DNA from: Synergistaceae bacterium
GTDB lineage: Bacteria; Synergistota; Synergistia; Synergistales; Synergistaceae
Direction of reading: 5' to 3'
Assembly: GCA_031290815.1 (NCBI GenBank)
Contig: JAISLO010000238.1
Coordinates: forward strand, 1 to 16,343
DNA length: 16,343 nt
The notes under the pieces were generated by a model. It was not told where the DNA came from and made no database searches. It was given only the letters and a program-made list of their open reading frames with translations. The translations under genes were made by a program, and so were the position numbers. Shown here piece after piece: positions 1 to 6,872 of the stretch (positions are counted from its first letter, which is position 1; each line of letters opens with the position of its first letter).

Positions 1-102
1 CACGATGGCAAGCCATCACCCAACGGAACGAAACCAATGTGACAGATAAGCGAAGGATGATATACTGGTTATAAGGTAGCAGAGATCGATGCCACTTAGA
101 GC

Positions 103-199
103 TCACTGTTGTCAATTTAAGCTTTTTTGCATGTTTCTTTACGAGGACTGGTTTGGGGTAGATCAAGGTTTTGTGCATCAACTGACAAAGGGGTTCCTT
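103..199 (+). repeat. 97-bp dispersed repeat, left copy (inverted relative to right copy)
   Basis: Read directly: this stretch equals the reverse complement of 16048-16144 at 96 of 97 positions; the only difference is at 191 (paired with 16056). Identity stops sharply at both ends. The unit has imperfect subterminal inverted repeats: TTGTCAATTTAAGC at 109-122 against GCATCAACTGACAA at 175-188, 11 of 14 pairing. It has no coding capacity of its own. It could be a MITE-like element, a conserved end of an insertion sequence, or another intergenic repeat family. The outer end reads roughly GGAACC-CTTTGTCA, which faintly recalls ISL3-type ends, but I cannot confirm that. Confidence 0.9.
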
Positions 200-228
200 A
201 TGTTTTTTCCCTTAAGTAGACAACAGTG
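104..228. repeat. Imperfect inverted repeat enclosing most of the left repeat
   Basis: CACTGTTGTCAATTTAAG at 104-121 pairs with the sequence at 211-228 at 16 of 18 positions; the outer ten bases (104-113 and 219-228) are perfect. The arm at 211-228 lies outside the 97-bp unit and is not present beside the right-hand copy, so this locus carries more of the element, or a second partial copy, than the right locus. It could form a long hairpin in RNA or mark the ends of a 125-bp element. Confidence 0.55.
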
Positions 229-279
229 CCTGAGGCTTAAGTTGTTGACATTGCATAAAAAATAGTTGCACCCCAAACC
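150..279. repeat. GGTTTGGGGT / ACCCCAAACC inverted repeat
   Basis: A perfect 10-bp inverted repeat lies at 150-159 and 270-279. Looser similarity continues inward: both arms carry a T-rich stretch, then TGCA, then TCAAC when each is read from its outer end. It overlaps the other repeats here, so the locus looks like nested or eroded mobile DNA. No transposase gene lies between the arms. Confidence 0.4.
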
Positions 280-336
280 CATCCGTTCGGAGAGCAGCTT
301 CTCGATGTAGTCGGGAGACATGCCCCCGCAAGGGAG
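280..336 (-). pseudogene. Possible scrap of a coding sequence next to the repeat
   Basis: On the - strand, after a stop at 339-337, the reading LPCGGMSPDYIEKLLSERM uses GC-rich codons like the real genes of this window (TAC ATC GAG AAG CTG CTC). It then runs into the AT-rich repeat DNA at about position 280, where composition changes abruptly. From the ATG at 321-319 the frame stays open to a stop at 180-178 (47 codons), but the distal part is repeat sequence. I cannot name the family. It may be the leftover of a gene broken by the element, or chance. Confidence 0.15.
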
Positions 337-395
337 TTAGGGCGGAGCACGTGGATTTTAGCGCGCCTGCCCTGTAGTTGTAAACCTCGCCTGCG

Positions 396-422
396 TTGCC
401 GTCAATTCAGTTGTGATATAAT
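396..422 (+). promoter_or_regulatory. Candidate extended -10 promoter for uvrC
   Basis: A perfect TATAAT lies at 417-422, preceded by TG one base upstream (414-415), giving the extended -10 form TGnTATAAT. A weak -35-like TTGCCG lies at 396-401 with a 15-bp spacer, which the extended -10 can tolerate. The start site would fall near 429, leaving a leader of about 60 nt before the uvrC ATG. Confidence 0.6.
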
Positions 423-491
423 CAATTAAACCGTTTCGTGTTCGAGAACGCGGTTGAGTCGGCGGCTTCAGCCTGAAGAGGAGTTTGTCGT

Positions 492-1955
492 ATGGATCGT
501 GAAAACCTGCTCAAGATGGTTCGACGTTTTCCTGACAAGCCAGGCGTCTATCTGATGCACGACAGCGGCGGGCGGACGATATACATCGGGAAGGCCAAGT
601 CCCTCAAGAAGAGGGTCTCGTCGTACTTCCGTCACGCCGGGTTCGCCTCTCCGAGGCTGACGCGCCTCGTCGCCGACATCGAAGACATTTCGACCATAAG
701 GACCGAGAGCGACGCCGAGGCCATGATACTGGAGTCGCGCCTGATAAAACTCTATCAGCCGTTTTTTAACGTTGAACTGAAAATGGGCGAGAAGTACCCG
801 TTTATCAAGATTACGTCGGAGGATTTTCCCAGGGTGCTTGTCAGCAGGTTCAAACAGGATGATAATTGCGTCTACATAGGTCCGTTCGTAAAGGTGAGAT
901 ATCTCAGGTCCCTCGTCCGCCTTGCGGAGAGATATTTTCCGCTTCGGACCTGCTCCTCGCCTCTCAAGGCGGACAAGCCGCCGGCAAGAGAGCGTCCATG
1001 CATGAGGCACACGCTGGGACTGTGCCTCGCCCCCTGCGCCGGACTCTGCACGGAAGCTGCGTACAGGGAACGCGTGGCCGACTTGGTCATGCTGCTTCAG
1101 GGGTGCGGCGCCGATCTCGCGAACAATCTGCACAAGAGGATGAACGCGGCGGCGAAGGGAATGGAGTTCGAGGAGGCGGCGCGGCTGCGCGACACCATAA
1201 GGGCTATATGGCGCGTCAACAGGCAGAAGATTTCAGACCCATTCACGACTGGAAACGACGGCGACGAATGGGTCCCCTTGAAGCGCCTTCAGGAGGAGCT
1301 AGGGCTGGCGATACTCCCGTGGCGGATTGACGGTTTCGACATATCCCACACGTCGGGGGAACACACGGTTGGAGTGGTAGTCGTCTTCGAGCAGGGAATC
1401 GCAAACCCGTCGCTCTACAGGCGCTTCAACGTCGCAACTGTCGACGATGTCGACGATTTCAGGTCGATGGAGGAGACGGTCACCAGAAGATACAAGCGCT
1501 GCATGAACTCAGAGGAGCCGCTGCCGCAGCTCATACTGATCGACGGAGGTCCGGCGCAGCTTGACTTCGCCGGACGGGCGCTCGATTCACTCGGGCTGGG
1601 ATCGATAGCTGTAGCGGCGCTCGCGAAGCGCGAGGAGGAGATCTTCGTTCCAGGCAGGCGCGACCCTCTGAGGCTCGACCCGACGGATCCCGGCCTGCTG
1701 CTTCTCCAGAGGGTCAGGGATGAGGCGCACAGGTTTGCCATTACCTCGCACAGGACGAAGAGGAATAAAAAATTTTCGAGGAGCGCGCTTGAAGATATCC
1801 CCGGAATGGGTAAGAATAGGGTGTCACAGCTTCTCAGCAGGTTTGGCGGCATTCGGGCCATAGCAAGGCTGAGTCAGGACGAACTGGCGTCCGTTCCAGG
1901 TATAGGCGATGTCCTGGCCGAACGGATTTTGACAGCGCTCGACATGACGGTATAG
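492..1955 (+). CDS. uvrC: UvrABC system protein C, short form lacking the central domain
   Basis: This is the incision subunit of nucleotide excision repair, which cuts both sides of a lesion after UvrA/UvrB recognition. The 487 residues show an N-terminal GIY-YIG nuclease domain (PGVYLM at 17-22, YIGKAKSLKKRV at 31-42). A Cys cluster follows (C154, C170, C178, C182), matching the iron-sulfur region of UvrC. The UVR motif that contacts UvrB is near 215-245. The RNase H-like second nuclease has D283 (FDISH), D351 (ILIDGG) and H413 (RDEAHRF), followed by paired helix-hairpin-helix motifs at about 430-485. Family members are usually about 600 residues. Here only about 25 residues separate the UVR motif from the second nuclease, where E. 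coli has about 125. The frame is clean, so this is an in-frame absence, not a frameshift. The ATG has GAAGAGGAG a few bases upstream. No partner uvrA or uvrB is in the window. Confidence 0.95.
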   Translation: MDRENLLKMVRRFPDKPGVYLMHDSGGRTIYIGKAKSLKKRVSSYFRHAGFASPRLTRLVADIEDISTIRTESDAEAMILESRLIKLYQPFFNVELKMGEKYPFIKITSEDFPRVLVSRFKQDDNCVYIGPFVKVRYLRSLVRLAERYFPLRTCSSPLKADKPPARERPCMRHTLGLCLAPCAGLCTEAAYRERVADLVMLLQGCGADLANNLHKRMNAAAKGMEFEEAARLRDTIRAIWRVNRQKISDPFTTGNDGDEWVPLKRLQEELGLAILPWRIDGFDISHTSGEHTVGVVVVFEQGIANPSLYRRFNVATVDDVDDFRSMEETVTRRYKRCMNSEEPLPQLILIDGGPAQLDFAGRALDSLGLGSIAVAALAKREEEIFVPGRRDPLRLDPTDPGLLLLQRVRDEAHRFAITSHRTKRNKKFSRSALEDIPGMGKNRVSQLLSRFGGIRAIARLSQDELASVPGIGDVLAERILTALDMTV

Positions 1956-2074
1956 CGCTGACCGAATCGGCGAAAACGAGATTGTCCGCCCGGGAATCAG
2001 GCCCGCTAAATCAGCCCCTCACGGCATAGCGCGGCTCGATCTTCATCATTTCACTTCTGGAAAGGGCGTTGTAT

Positions 2075-3190
2075 TTGAAGACAGGCACTGGGAGAAACAG
2101 CGGAGGAGACGAGTATTACATGAGGATGGCGCTGAGTCTGGCGATGAGGGGGACCGGAGCGGTAAGTCCCAACCCGAAGGTCGGGTGCGTCATCGTAGAT
2201 GAAGGAGAGATAGTCGCGTTCGGATATCACAGAAGATGCGGCGCTCCTCACGCTGAGGCCGACGCGCTTCGAAACGCCGGGGAAAGAGCCCGCGGCTGCG
2301 CTGTTTACGTCAACCTCGAACCGTGCTGTCATCAGGGCAGGACGCCGCCGTGCTGTGACGCGCTCATATCGGCCGGAGTCGGCAGAGTGGTCATTGGCAT
2401 GGAGGATCCCAATCCGGTCGTCTCCGGCGGCGGCGTCAGAAGGCTCTCCGAGGCGGGCATAGATGTGACTGTCGGAGTCATGTCTGACGAATGCCGATGG
2501 CTCAACAGGGGCTTCGTGAGGAACATGACGGCGGGCAGGCCCTGGATCACCGTCAAGGCCGCGATATCATACGATGGCGACATGGCCCTCTCAAACGGCG
2601 AGAGCAGGTGGATCAGCGGCCCGGAGTCGCGAAAGAGGGCGCACATGATGAGGTCCGAAAACGACGCCGTTCTGGTCGGAATCGGCACGGTGATGGCCGA
2701 CAATCCAGCTCTCACGGTGAGGGATGTGGACGGACGCTCGCCGCAGAAGGTCGTACTGGACCGTAATCTTGATACGCCGCCGGACTCGGAGATTTTAAAG
2801 GGCGGCGGCTGCGTGATCTTCGCGGGCCGCTCGGCGGACGCGGAGAGGGAGCGGGCGCTGACCGAACGGGGCGCTGAGGTCGTGAGACAGCAAGGGCGGG
2901 GGAGCAGAATATCGCTTGCGGACGTCGTGAGCGAGCTCGCCTCGCGGGGCGTGAATTACCTGATGGTCGAGGGCGGTCCGCGCATAATAAGCTCGTTTAT
3001 CAGCGAGAACCTCGTCGACGAATTTTCGCTGTTCGCAGCCCCGAAGATCCTGGGGCGGGGGTTGAGCCTGTATGGCGATGTGACCCTTACAAATATGGAG
3101 GAGGCGATATCGATGAAAAATGTCAGGACAAGCATGATAGGAGACGATATCTGGATCGAGGGAGTGCCGTCTTGTTCACCGGCCTTGTAG
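2075..3190 (+). CDS. ribD: Bifunctional riboflavin deaminase/reductase RibD
   Basis: It carries out steps two and three of riboflavin synthesis: deamination of the pyrimidine made by GTP cyclohydrolase II, then NADPH-dependent reduction of the ribose side chain. The N-terminal half is a cytidine-deaminase-like zinc domain with HAEADAL (H59, E61) and PCCHQGRTPPC (C84, C93). The C-terminal half, from about PWITVKAAISYDG, is the dihydrofolate-reductase-like domain, with VEGGPRIISSF near the end. The start is a TTG: the one at 2075 sits 8 nt after GGAAAGGG (2059-2066). An in-frame TTG at 2069 is only 2 nt from that site and so is less likely. The first gene of the rib operon, it overlaps ribE by 19 nt. 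The 119-nt gap after uvrC holds no recognisable FMN riboswitch. Confidence 0.95.
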   Translation: MKTGTGRNSGGDEYYMRMALSLAMRGTGAVSPNPKVGCVIVDEGEIVAFGYHRRCGAPHAEADALRNAGERARGCAVYVNLEPCCHQGRTPPCCDALISAGVGRVVIGMEDPNPVVSGGGVRRLSEAGIDVTVGVMSDECRWLNRGFVRNMTAGRPWITVKAAISYDGDMALSNGESRWISGPESRKRAHMMRSENDAVLVGIGTVMADNPALTVRDVDGRSPQKVVLDRNLDTPPDSEILKGGGCVIFAGRSADAERERALTERGAEVVRQQGRGSRISLADVVSELASRGVNYLMVEGGPRIISSFISENLVDEFSLFAAPKILGRGLSLYGDVTLTNMEEAISMKNVRTSMIGDDIWIEGVPSCSPAL

Positions 3191-3855
3191 AATGCGTCGG
3201 TGTGGTCCGCTCGGTCTCATACGAGGGGGGAGGGGTTCACAGAATAGGCATTCACGCGCCGTCCATCGCAGGAGACCTGAAGCTGGGGGAGTCGGTCGCC
3301 GTGGCAGGGGCGTGCCTCACGGTTGTCGAATCGTGGGACGGCATGTTTTACGCGCAGATGATGAGCGAGACCACTGGGACGACGAAGCTCTCCTCCGTCA
3401 AGCCTGGGGACAGGGTCAACCTCGAACGCGCGCTTCGCGCCGGTGACAGGCTTGGCGGCCACATGGTGCTCGGCCACGTCGACTGCGTGGGCAAGGTCTC
3501 CGGCATAACAAACGAAGGAAGCACGAGGAAATTTTGGATAACAGTGCCCTGGGATATTTCTTGGGGCATAGCGCCGAAGGGATCGATAACGGTCGACGGA
3601 GTGAGCCTGACCGTCATCGACGCGCCGGGCAAGTTCGATGAGAGCTTCTCCGTCGGGCTGATACCGACGACTCTGCGGGACACTACGATGGGCGATCTCG
3701 CCGAGGGACACCGAGTCAACATAGAGATAGACGTCCTTGCGAGGTATGCGGCGCGGCTTCTGGGATTCGAAGCCGAGACGAATCGTTCGGACGAAAGTCA
3801 TCTGACATGGGAGAAGCTGGAGGAGTATGGATGGCCGACTGGAGGTCTAAAATGA
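3172..3855 (+). CDS. ribE: Riboflavin synthase alpha chain
   Basis: It catalyses the last step, in which two 6,7-dimethyl-8-ribityllumazines give riboflavin plus a pyrimidine that is recycled. The 227 residues are normal for the family and start with the hallmark MFTGLVE. The two tandem beta-barrel repeats are visible: GESVAVAGACLTVVE in the first half and GSITVDGVSLTVID in the second. The TTG start lies inside the 3' end of ribD, with GAGGGAG about 7 nt upstream. This start is fixed by the conserved MFTGLVE, so the 19-nt overlap with ribD is real. The stop TGA is shared with the ribBA start in an ATGA, indicating translational coupling. The symbol follows the naming in which ribE is riboflavin synthase and ribH is lumazine synthase. 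Confidence 0.95.
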   Translation: MFTGLVECVGVVRSVSYEGGGVHRIGIHAPSIAGDLKLGESVAVAGACLTVVESWDGMFYAQMMSETTGTTKLSSVKPGDRVNLERALRAGDRLGGHMVLGHVDCVGKVSGITNEGSTRKFWITVPWDISWGIAPKGSITVDGVSLTVIDAPGKFDESFSVGLIPTTLRDTTMGDLAEGHRVNIEIDVLARYAARLLGFEAETNRSDESHLTWEKLEEYGWPTGGLK

Positions 3856-5078
3856 ACGAATCGGATGTAACGCTCGATCGCATCGAAGATGCGGTAGATG
3901 ACATCGCAAACGGGAAAATAGTCATAGTGGTGGATGACGCGTGCCGGGAGAACGAGGGTGACATGATCGTCGCGGCCGAGTTGTGCACAACGGAGCGAGT
4001 GAACTTCATGGTTAAATACGCGCGAGGGCTGCTCTGCGCGCCCGTCGATCCGGCAATAGCCGAGGCGCTGCGGCTGGATCTCATGGTGGAGCACAACACC
4101 GATCTCCACGGAACGGCCTTCACCGTCTCGGTCGACGCGCTTCAAGGAACGACGACAGGGATTTCGGCCGAGGAAAGGGCCGTCACCGTGAGGCGTCTGG
4201 TCGACCCGGACGCGAAGGCATCGGACTTCAGGAGACCTGGGCACGTCTTCCCCCTGATCGCGCGCCCGGGAGGCGTGCTGAAGCGAACCGGGCATACGGA
4301 GGCCGCCGTCGATCTGGCGAAGCTCGCCGGTCTCAGGGGCGGCGGCGCCATCTGCGAGGTGCTGAACGACGACGGTTCGATGGCAAGGCTGCCGCAGTTG
4401 ACTGAGTTCGCGAAATTCCACGGAATCAGAATAATCTCGGTGGCCGACCTGATAAAGTACCGGCTTGCCAGGGAGAAGCTCGTCACCAGGGAGGCGTCGC
4501 TATTTTTCCCCACGGAGTTTGGGAACTTCAAGGGTTACGCGTACAGATTTCTCGGGGATAAGGACTCCGACACGGTTCATATCGCGCTCGTCAAGGGTGA
4601 TGTTGAGTCGGTCGAAAGCGTACTGGTCAGGGTCCACTCGGAGTGCCTCACGGGCGACGTGTTCGGTTCGCTGCGCTGTGACTGCGGACCTCAGCTCCGC
4701 AAATCGATGGAGATGATAGAGAACGAGGGAGTGGGCGTGATACTGTACCTGAGGCAGGAGGGCAGGGGTATCGGGCTCCTCTCCAAACTCAAGGCGTACG
4801 AGCTGCAGGAACAGGGGCTGGACACGGAGGAGGCGAACATCGCGCTTGGATTCGAATCCGACATGAGGGACTACGGGGTGGGGGCGCAGATCCTCGTCGA
4901 TCTCGGCATAAAGAGGATAAGGCTAATCACGAACAATCCCAAGAAGATGATCGGCCTGGAGGGCTACCGCCTCGAGATCACCGAGAGGGTTCCGCTAGAG
5001 TTCCCCCCGAACGCGCACAACGAGAAATATCTGCGGACAAAGTGCTGCAAGATGGGACATATACTTCATAATATTTAA
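3852..5078 (+). CDS. ribBA: Bifunctional DHBP synthase / GTP cyclohydrolase II
   Basis: It supplies both riboflavin precursors. The N-terminal domain (about 1-204) makes 3,4-dihydroxy-2-butanone 4-phosphate from ribulose-5-phosphate; the C-terminal domain (about 208-405) opens GTP. Seen in domain one: RENEGD (E33, the expected metal ligand), RPGHVFPL and RTGHTEAAVDL (H148). Seen in domain two: zinc cysteines C265, C276 and C278 in SECLTGDVFGSLRCDC, the RQEGRGIGL loop and the terminal TKCCKMGH. The start at 3852 forms an ATGA overlap with the ribE stop and has GGAGG at 3841-3845. The frame stays open 15 codons further upstream, but those codons lie within ribE and are not conserved in type. 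The acidic residue usually found just before the RENEGD motif is Ala here (DDACRENEGD), but the catalytic acids are kept. Confidence 0.95.
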   Translation: MNESDVTLDRIEDAVDDIANGKIVIVVDDACRENEGDMIVAAELCTTERVNFMVKYARGLLCAPVDPAIAEALRLDLMVEHNTDLHGTAFTVSVDALQGTTTGISAEERAVTVRRLVDPDAKASDFRRPGHVFPLIARPGGVLKRTGHTEAAVDLAKLAGLRGGGAICEVLNDDGSMARLPQLTEFAKFHGIRIISVADLIKYRLAREKLVTREASLFFPTEFGNFKGYAYRFLGDKDSDTVHIALVKGDVESVESVLVRVHSECLTGDVFGSLRCDCGPQLRKSMEMIENEGVGVILYLRQEGRGIGLLSKLKAYELQEQGLDTEEANIALGFESDMRDYGVGAQILVDLGIKRIRLITNNPKKMIGLEGYRLEITERVPLEFPPNAHNEKYLRTKCCKMGHILHNI

Positions 5079-5096
5079 CCGAAAGGGAGTGGTTCG

Positions 5097-5582
5097 ATGA
5101 GGGTCATACAGGGTTCGCTCATAGGTTCAGGACTTCGTTTCGCCATAGTTGTGTCTCGTTTCAACGAGCTCATTTCAAGCAGGCTTCTGGACGGAGCGAT
5201 CGATATATTGACGCGCCACGACGTGCGCCGCCAGGACATAGACGTATACTGGGTCCCAGGGGCGTGGGAGCTGCCGCTCATAGCCAAGGAGGTTGCGCTC
5301 TCCGGCAAACACGACGCGATAGTGGCGCTGGGGGCCGTCATTCAGGGAGACACCCCCCATGCCGATTACATCTGTTCGGAGACGTCGAAGGGGCTTGCGC
5401 TCATAAGCCTCGAACAGAGAATCCCGGTAGGCTTCGGCGTGCTCACGTGTTCGAACCTCGAACAGGCTCTGGTCAGGGCAGGGAGCAAGTCCGGCAACAA
5501 GGGAGTGGACGCCGCCATGTCGGCTCTGGAGATGGCAAACCTGCTGATCGAAGCGAGACGCGCTCGGGGAGGAGAAGAGTAA
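5097..5582 (+). CDS. ribH: 6,7-dimethyl-8-ribityllumazine synthase
   Basis: It condenses the DHBP and pyrimidine precursors to lumazine, the substrate of riboflavin synthase; family members form pentamers or 60-subunit shells. At 161 residues it has normal length. Key signatures are VVSRFNELI near the N-terminus, WVPGAWELP, GAVIQGDTPHADYI (with the catalytic His), VGFGVLTCSNLEQAL and RAGSKSGNKG. The ATG follows AAAGGGAG after an 18-nt gap from ribBA. The last base of its TAA is the first base of the serS ATG (TAATG), so the rib operon continues without a break into serS. Confidence 0.96.
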   Translation: MRVIQGSLIGSGLRFAIVVSRFNELISSRLLDGAIDILTRHDVRRQDIDVYWVPGAWELPLIAKEVALSGKHDAIVALGAVIQGDTPHADYICSETSKGLALISLEQRIPVGFGVLTCSNLEQALVRAGSKSGNKGVDAAMSALEMANLLIEARRARGGEE

Positions 5583-6871
5583 TGCTCGATCCCAAGTGGA
5601 TTCGCGAACATCCGGACGACGTGCGTGAACTTCTTGGGAGACGCGGACACGCTTTCGACCTGGATGCCCTGTTGGCGCTCGAATCCGAGAGGCTTGGCGT
5701 TCTCTCCGCCGTGGAGGAGCTGAGGGCGAAGAGGAACGAAGGATCAAAGCGTGTAGGAGAGATAAAGAAGAGCGGAGGGGACGCGTCCGATCTGATAGAG
5801 GAGATGAAGGTCACCGGCGAGAGGATACACGAGATGGACTCGCGCCTTACCGGAATCGAGGAGGAGTGGAACAGACGGCTCCTGCTGATGCCCAATAAAC
5901 TGAGCGGCGACGTCCCGTCCGGATCCGACGAGAGCGCGAACGTCGAGATCAAGAGATGGGGAGAGCCCAAGCGCTATTCGTTCGAACCCAAACCGCACTG
6001 GGAGCTCGGCGAATCCCTCGGCGTCATGGACTTCGAGAGGGGAACGAGGCTCGCAGAGAGCAGGTTCACGGTCCTAAAGGGCGCGGGAGCCAGAGTAGAG
6101 CGCGGGCTCATCAATTTCATGCTCGATCTTCACACTACAAAACACGGATACGTCGAGATACTGCCGCCGATGCTTGTCAACAGCGCGACCATGACCGGAA
6201 CGGGTCAGCTCCCCAAGTTCGCCGAGGACCAGTATAAATGCGTGAATGACGACCTCTGGCTCATTCCGACCGCGGAGGTGCCGCTGACGAACCTGCACTA
6301 CGGCGAGATATTGAACGAGAGCGACCTGCCCCTCCGCTACACCGCCTACACCGCGTGTTTCAGGAGGGAGGCCGGCACATACGGCCGCGACATGAGGGGT
6401 ATGCTGAGACAGCACCAGTTTGACAAGGTCGAGCTCGTGAAACTGTGTGCCCCTGAGACGAGCTACCGTGAGCTCGACCTTCTTCTGGAGGACGCGGAGA
6501 GTGTTCTGCAGGCGCTGGAGCTGCCATACAGGGTCGTCGTCCTCTCGTCGGGGGACATAGGCAACGCGGCGGCCAAGACGTACGACATCGAGGTCTGGCT
6601 TCCGTCGCAGGGCTGTTACAGGGAGATAAGCTCGTGCAGCAACTGCGAGGATTTTCAGTCCCGAAGGATGGGGACGAGATATCGCGTGAAGGACAGCGGC
6701 AAAATCGAATTTGTCCACACGCTGAACGGATCGGGAATAGCCGTCGGCCGGTGTCTCATCGCCCTGATCGAGAACTTTCAGGAGGATGACGGAAGCATCC
6801 TGATACCGGAAGCTCTCCGTCCGTATGTCGGCGGGATGGACAGGATAACCGCCGCGGCCGCAATAAAGTAA
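5582..6871 (+). CDS. serS: Seryl-tRNA synthetase
   Basis: It is a class II aminoacyl-tRNA synthetase that charges tRNA-Ser (and tRNA-Sec where present). The 429 residues match the family length. An N-terminal helical arm (about 30-105, charged heptad-like) should contact the tRNA long arm. The catalytic core has motif 1 near 170-200 (ILPPMLV), the TAE serine-binding loop at 230-232, motif 2 near 252-283 (CFRREAG and MLRQHQFDKVE) and motif 3 at about 381-400 (LNGSGIAVGRCLIALIE). The start at 5582 overlaps ribH by one base. The frame is open far upstream, but that part lies inside ribH. GGGGAGGAG within the ribH end can serve as the ribosome site. Expression with the rib genes is likely from the spacing. 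Confidence 0.97.
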   Translation: MLDPKWIREHPDDVRELLGRRGHAFDLDALLALESERLGVLSAVEELRAKRNEGSKRVGEIKKSGGDASDLIEEMKVTGERIHEMDSRLTGIEEEWNRRLLLMPNKLSGDVPSGSDESANVEIKRWGEPKRYSFEPKPHWELGESLGVMDFERGTRLAESRFTVLKGAGARVERGLINFMLDLHTTKHGYVEILPPMLVNSATMTGTGQLPKFAEDQYKCVNDDLWLIPTAEVPLTNLHYGEILNESDLPLRYTAYTACFRREAGTYGRDMRGMLRQHQFDKVELVKLCAPETSYRELDLLLEDAESVLQALELPYRVVVLSSGDIGNAAAKTYDIEVWLPSQGCYREISSCSNCEDFQSRRMGTRYRVKDSGKIEFVHTLNGSGIAVGRCLIALIENFQEDDGSILIPEALRPYVGGMDRITAAAAIK

Positions 6872-6872
6872 A

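Noticed and set aside
1..102. Possible end of a coding sequence at the left edge
   Set aside because: All three + frames are open for the first 38 nt, which is too short to judge; none gives a recognisable protein end.
468..1133. 221-codon - strand frame across the start of uvrC
   Set aside because: It lies opposite conserved UvrC coding sequence, and its translation shows no domain.
1956..2074. Possible FMN riboswitch before ribD
   Set aside because: The conserved RFN boxes could not be found on either strand and the gap is too short.
6074..6718. 214-codon - strand frame inside serS
   Set aside because: It is a shadow of the conserved SerS catalytic core on the opposite strand.
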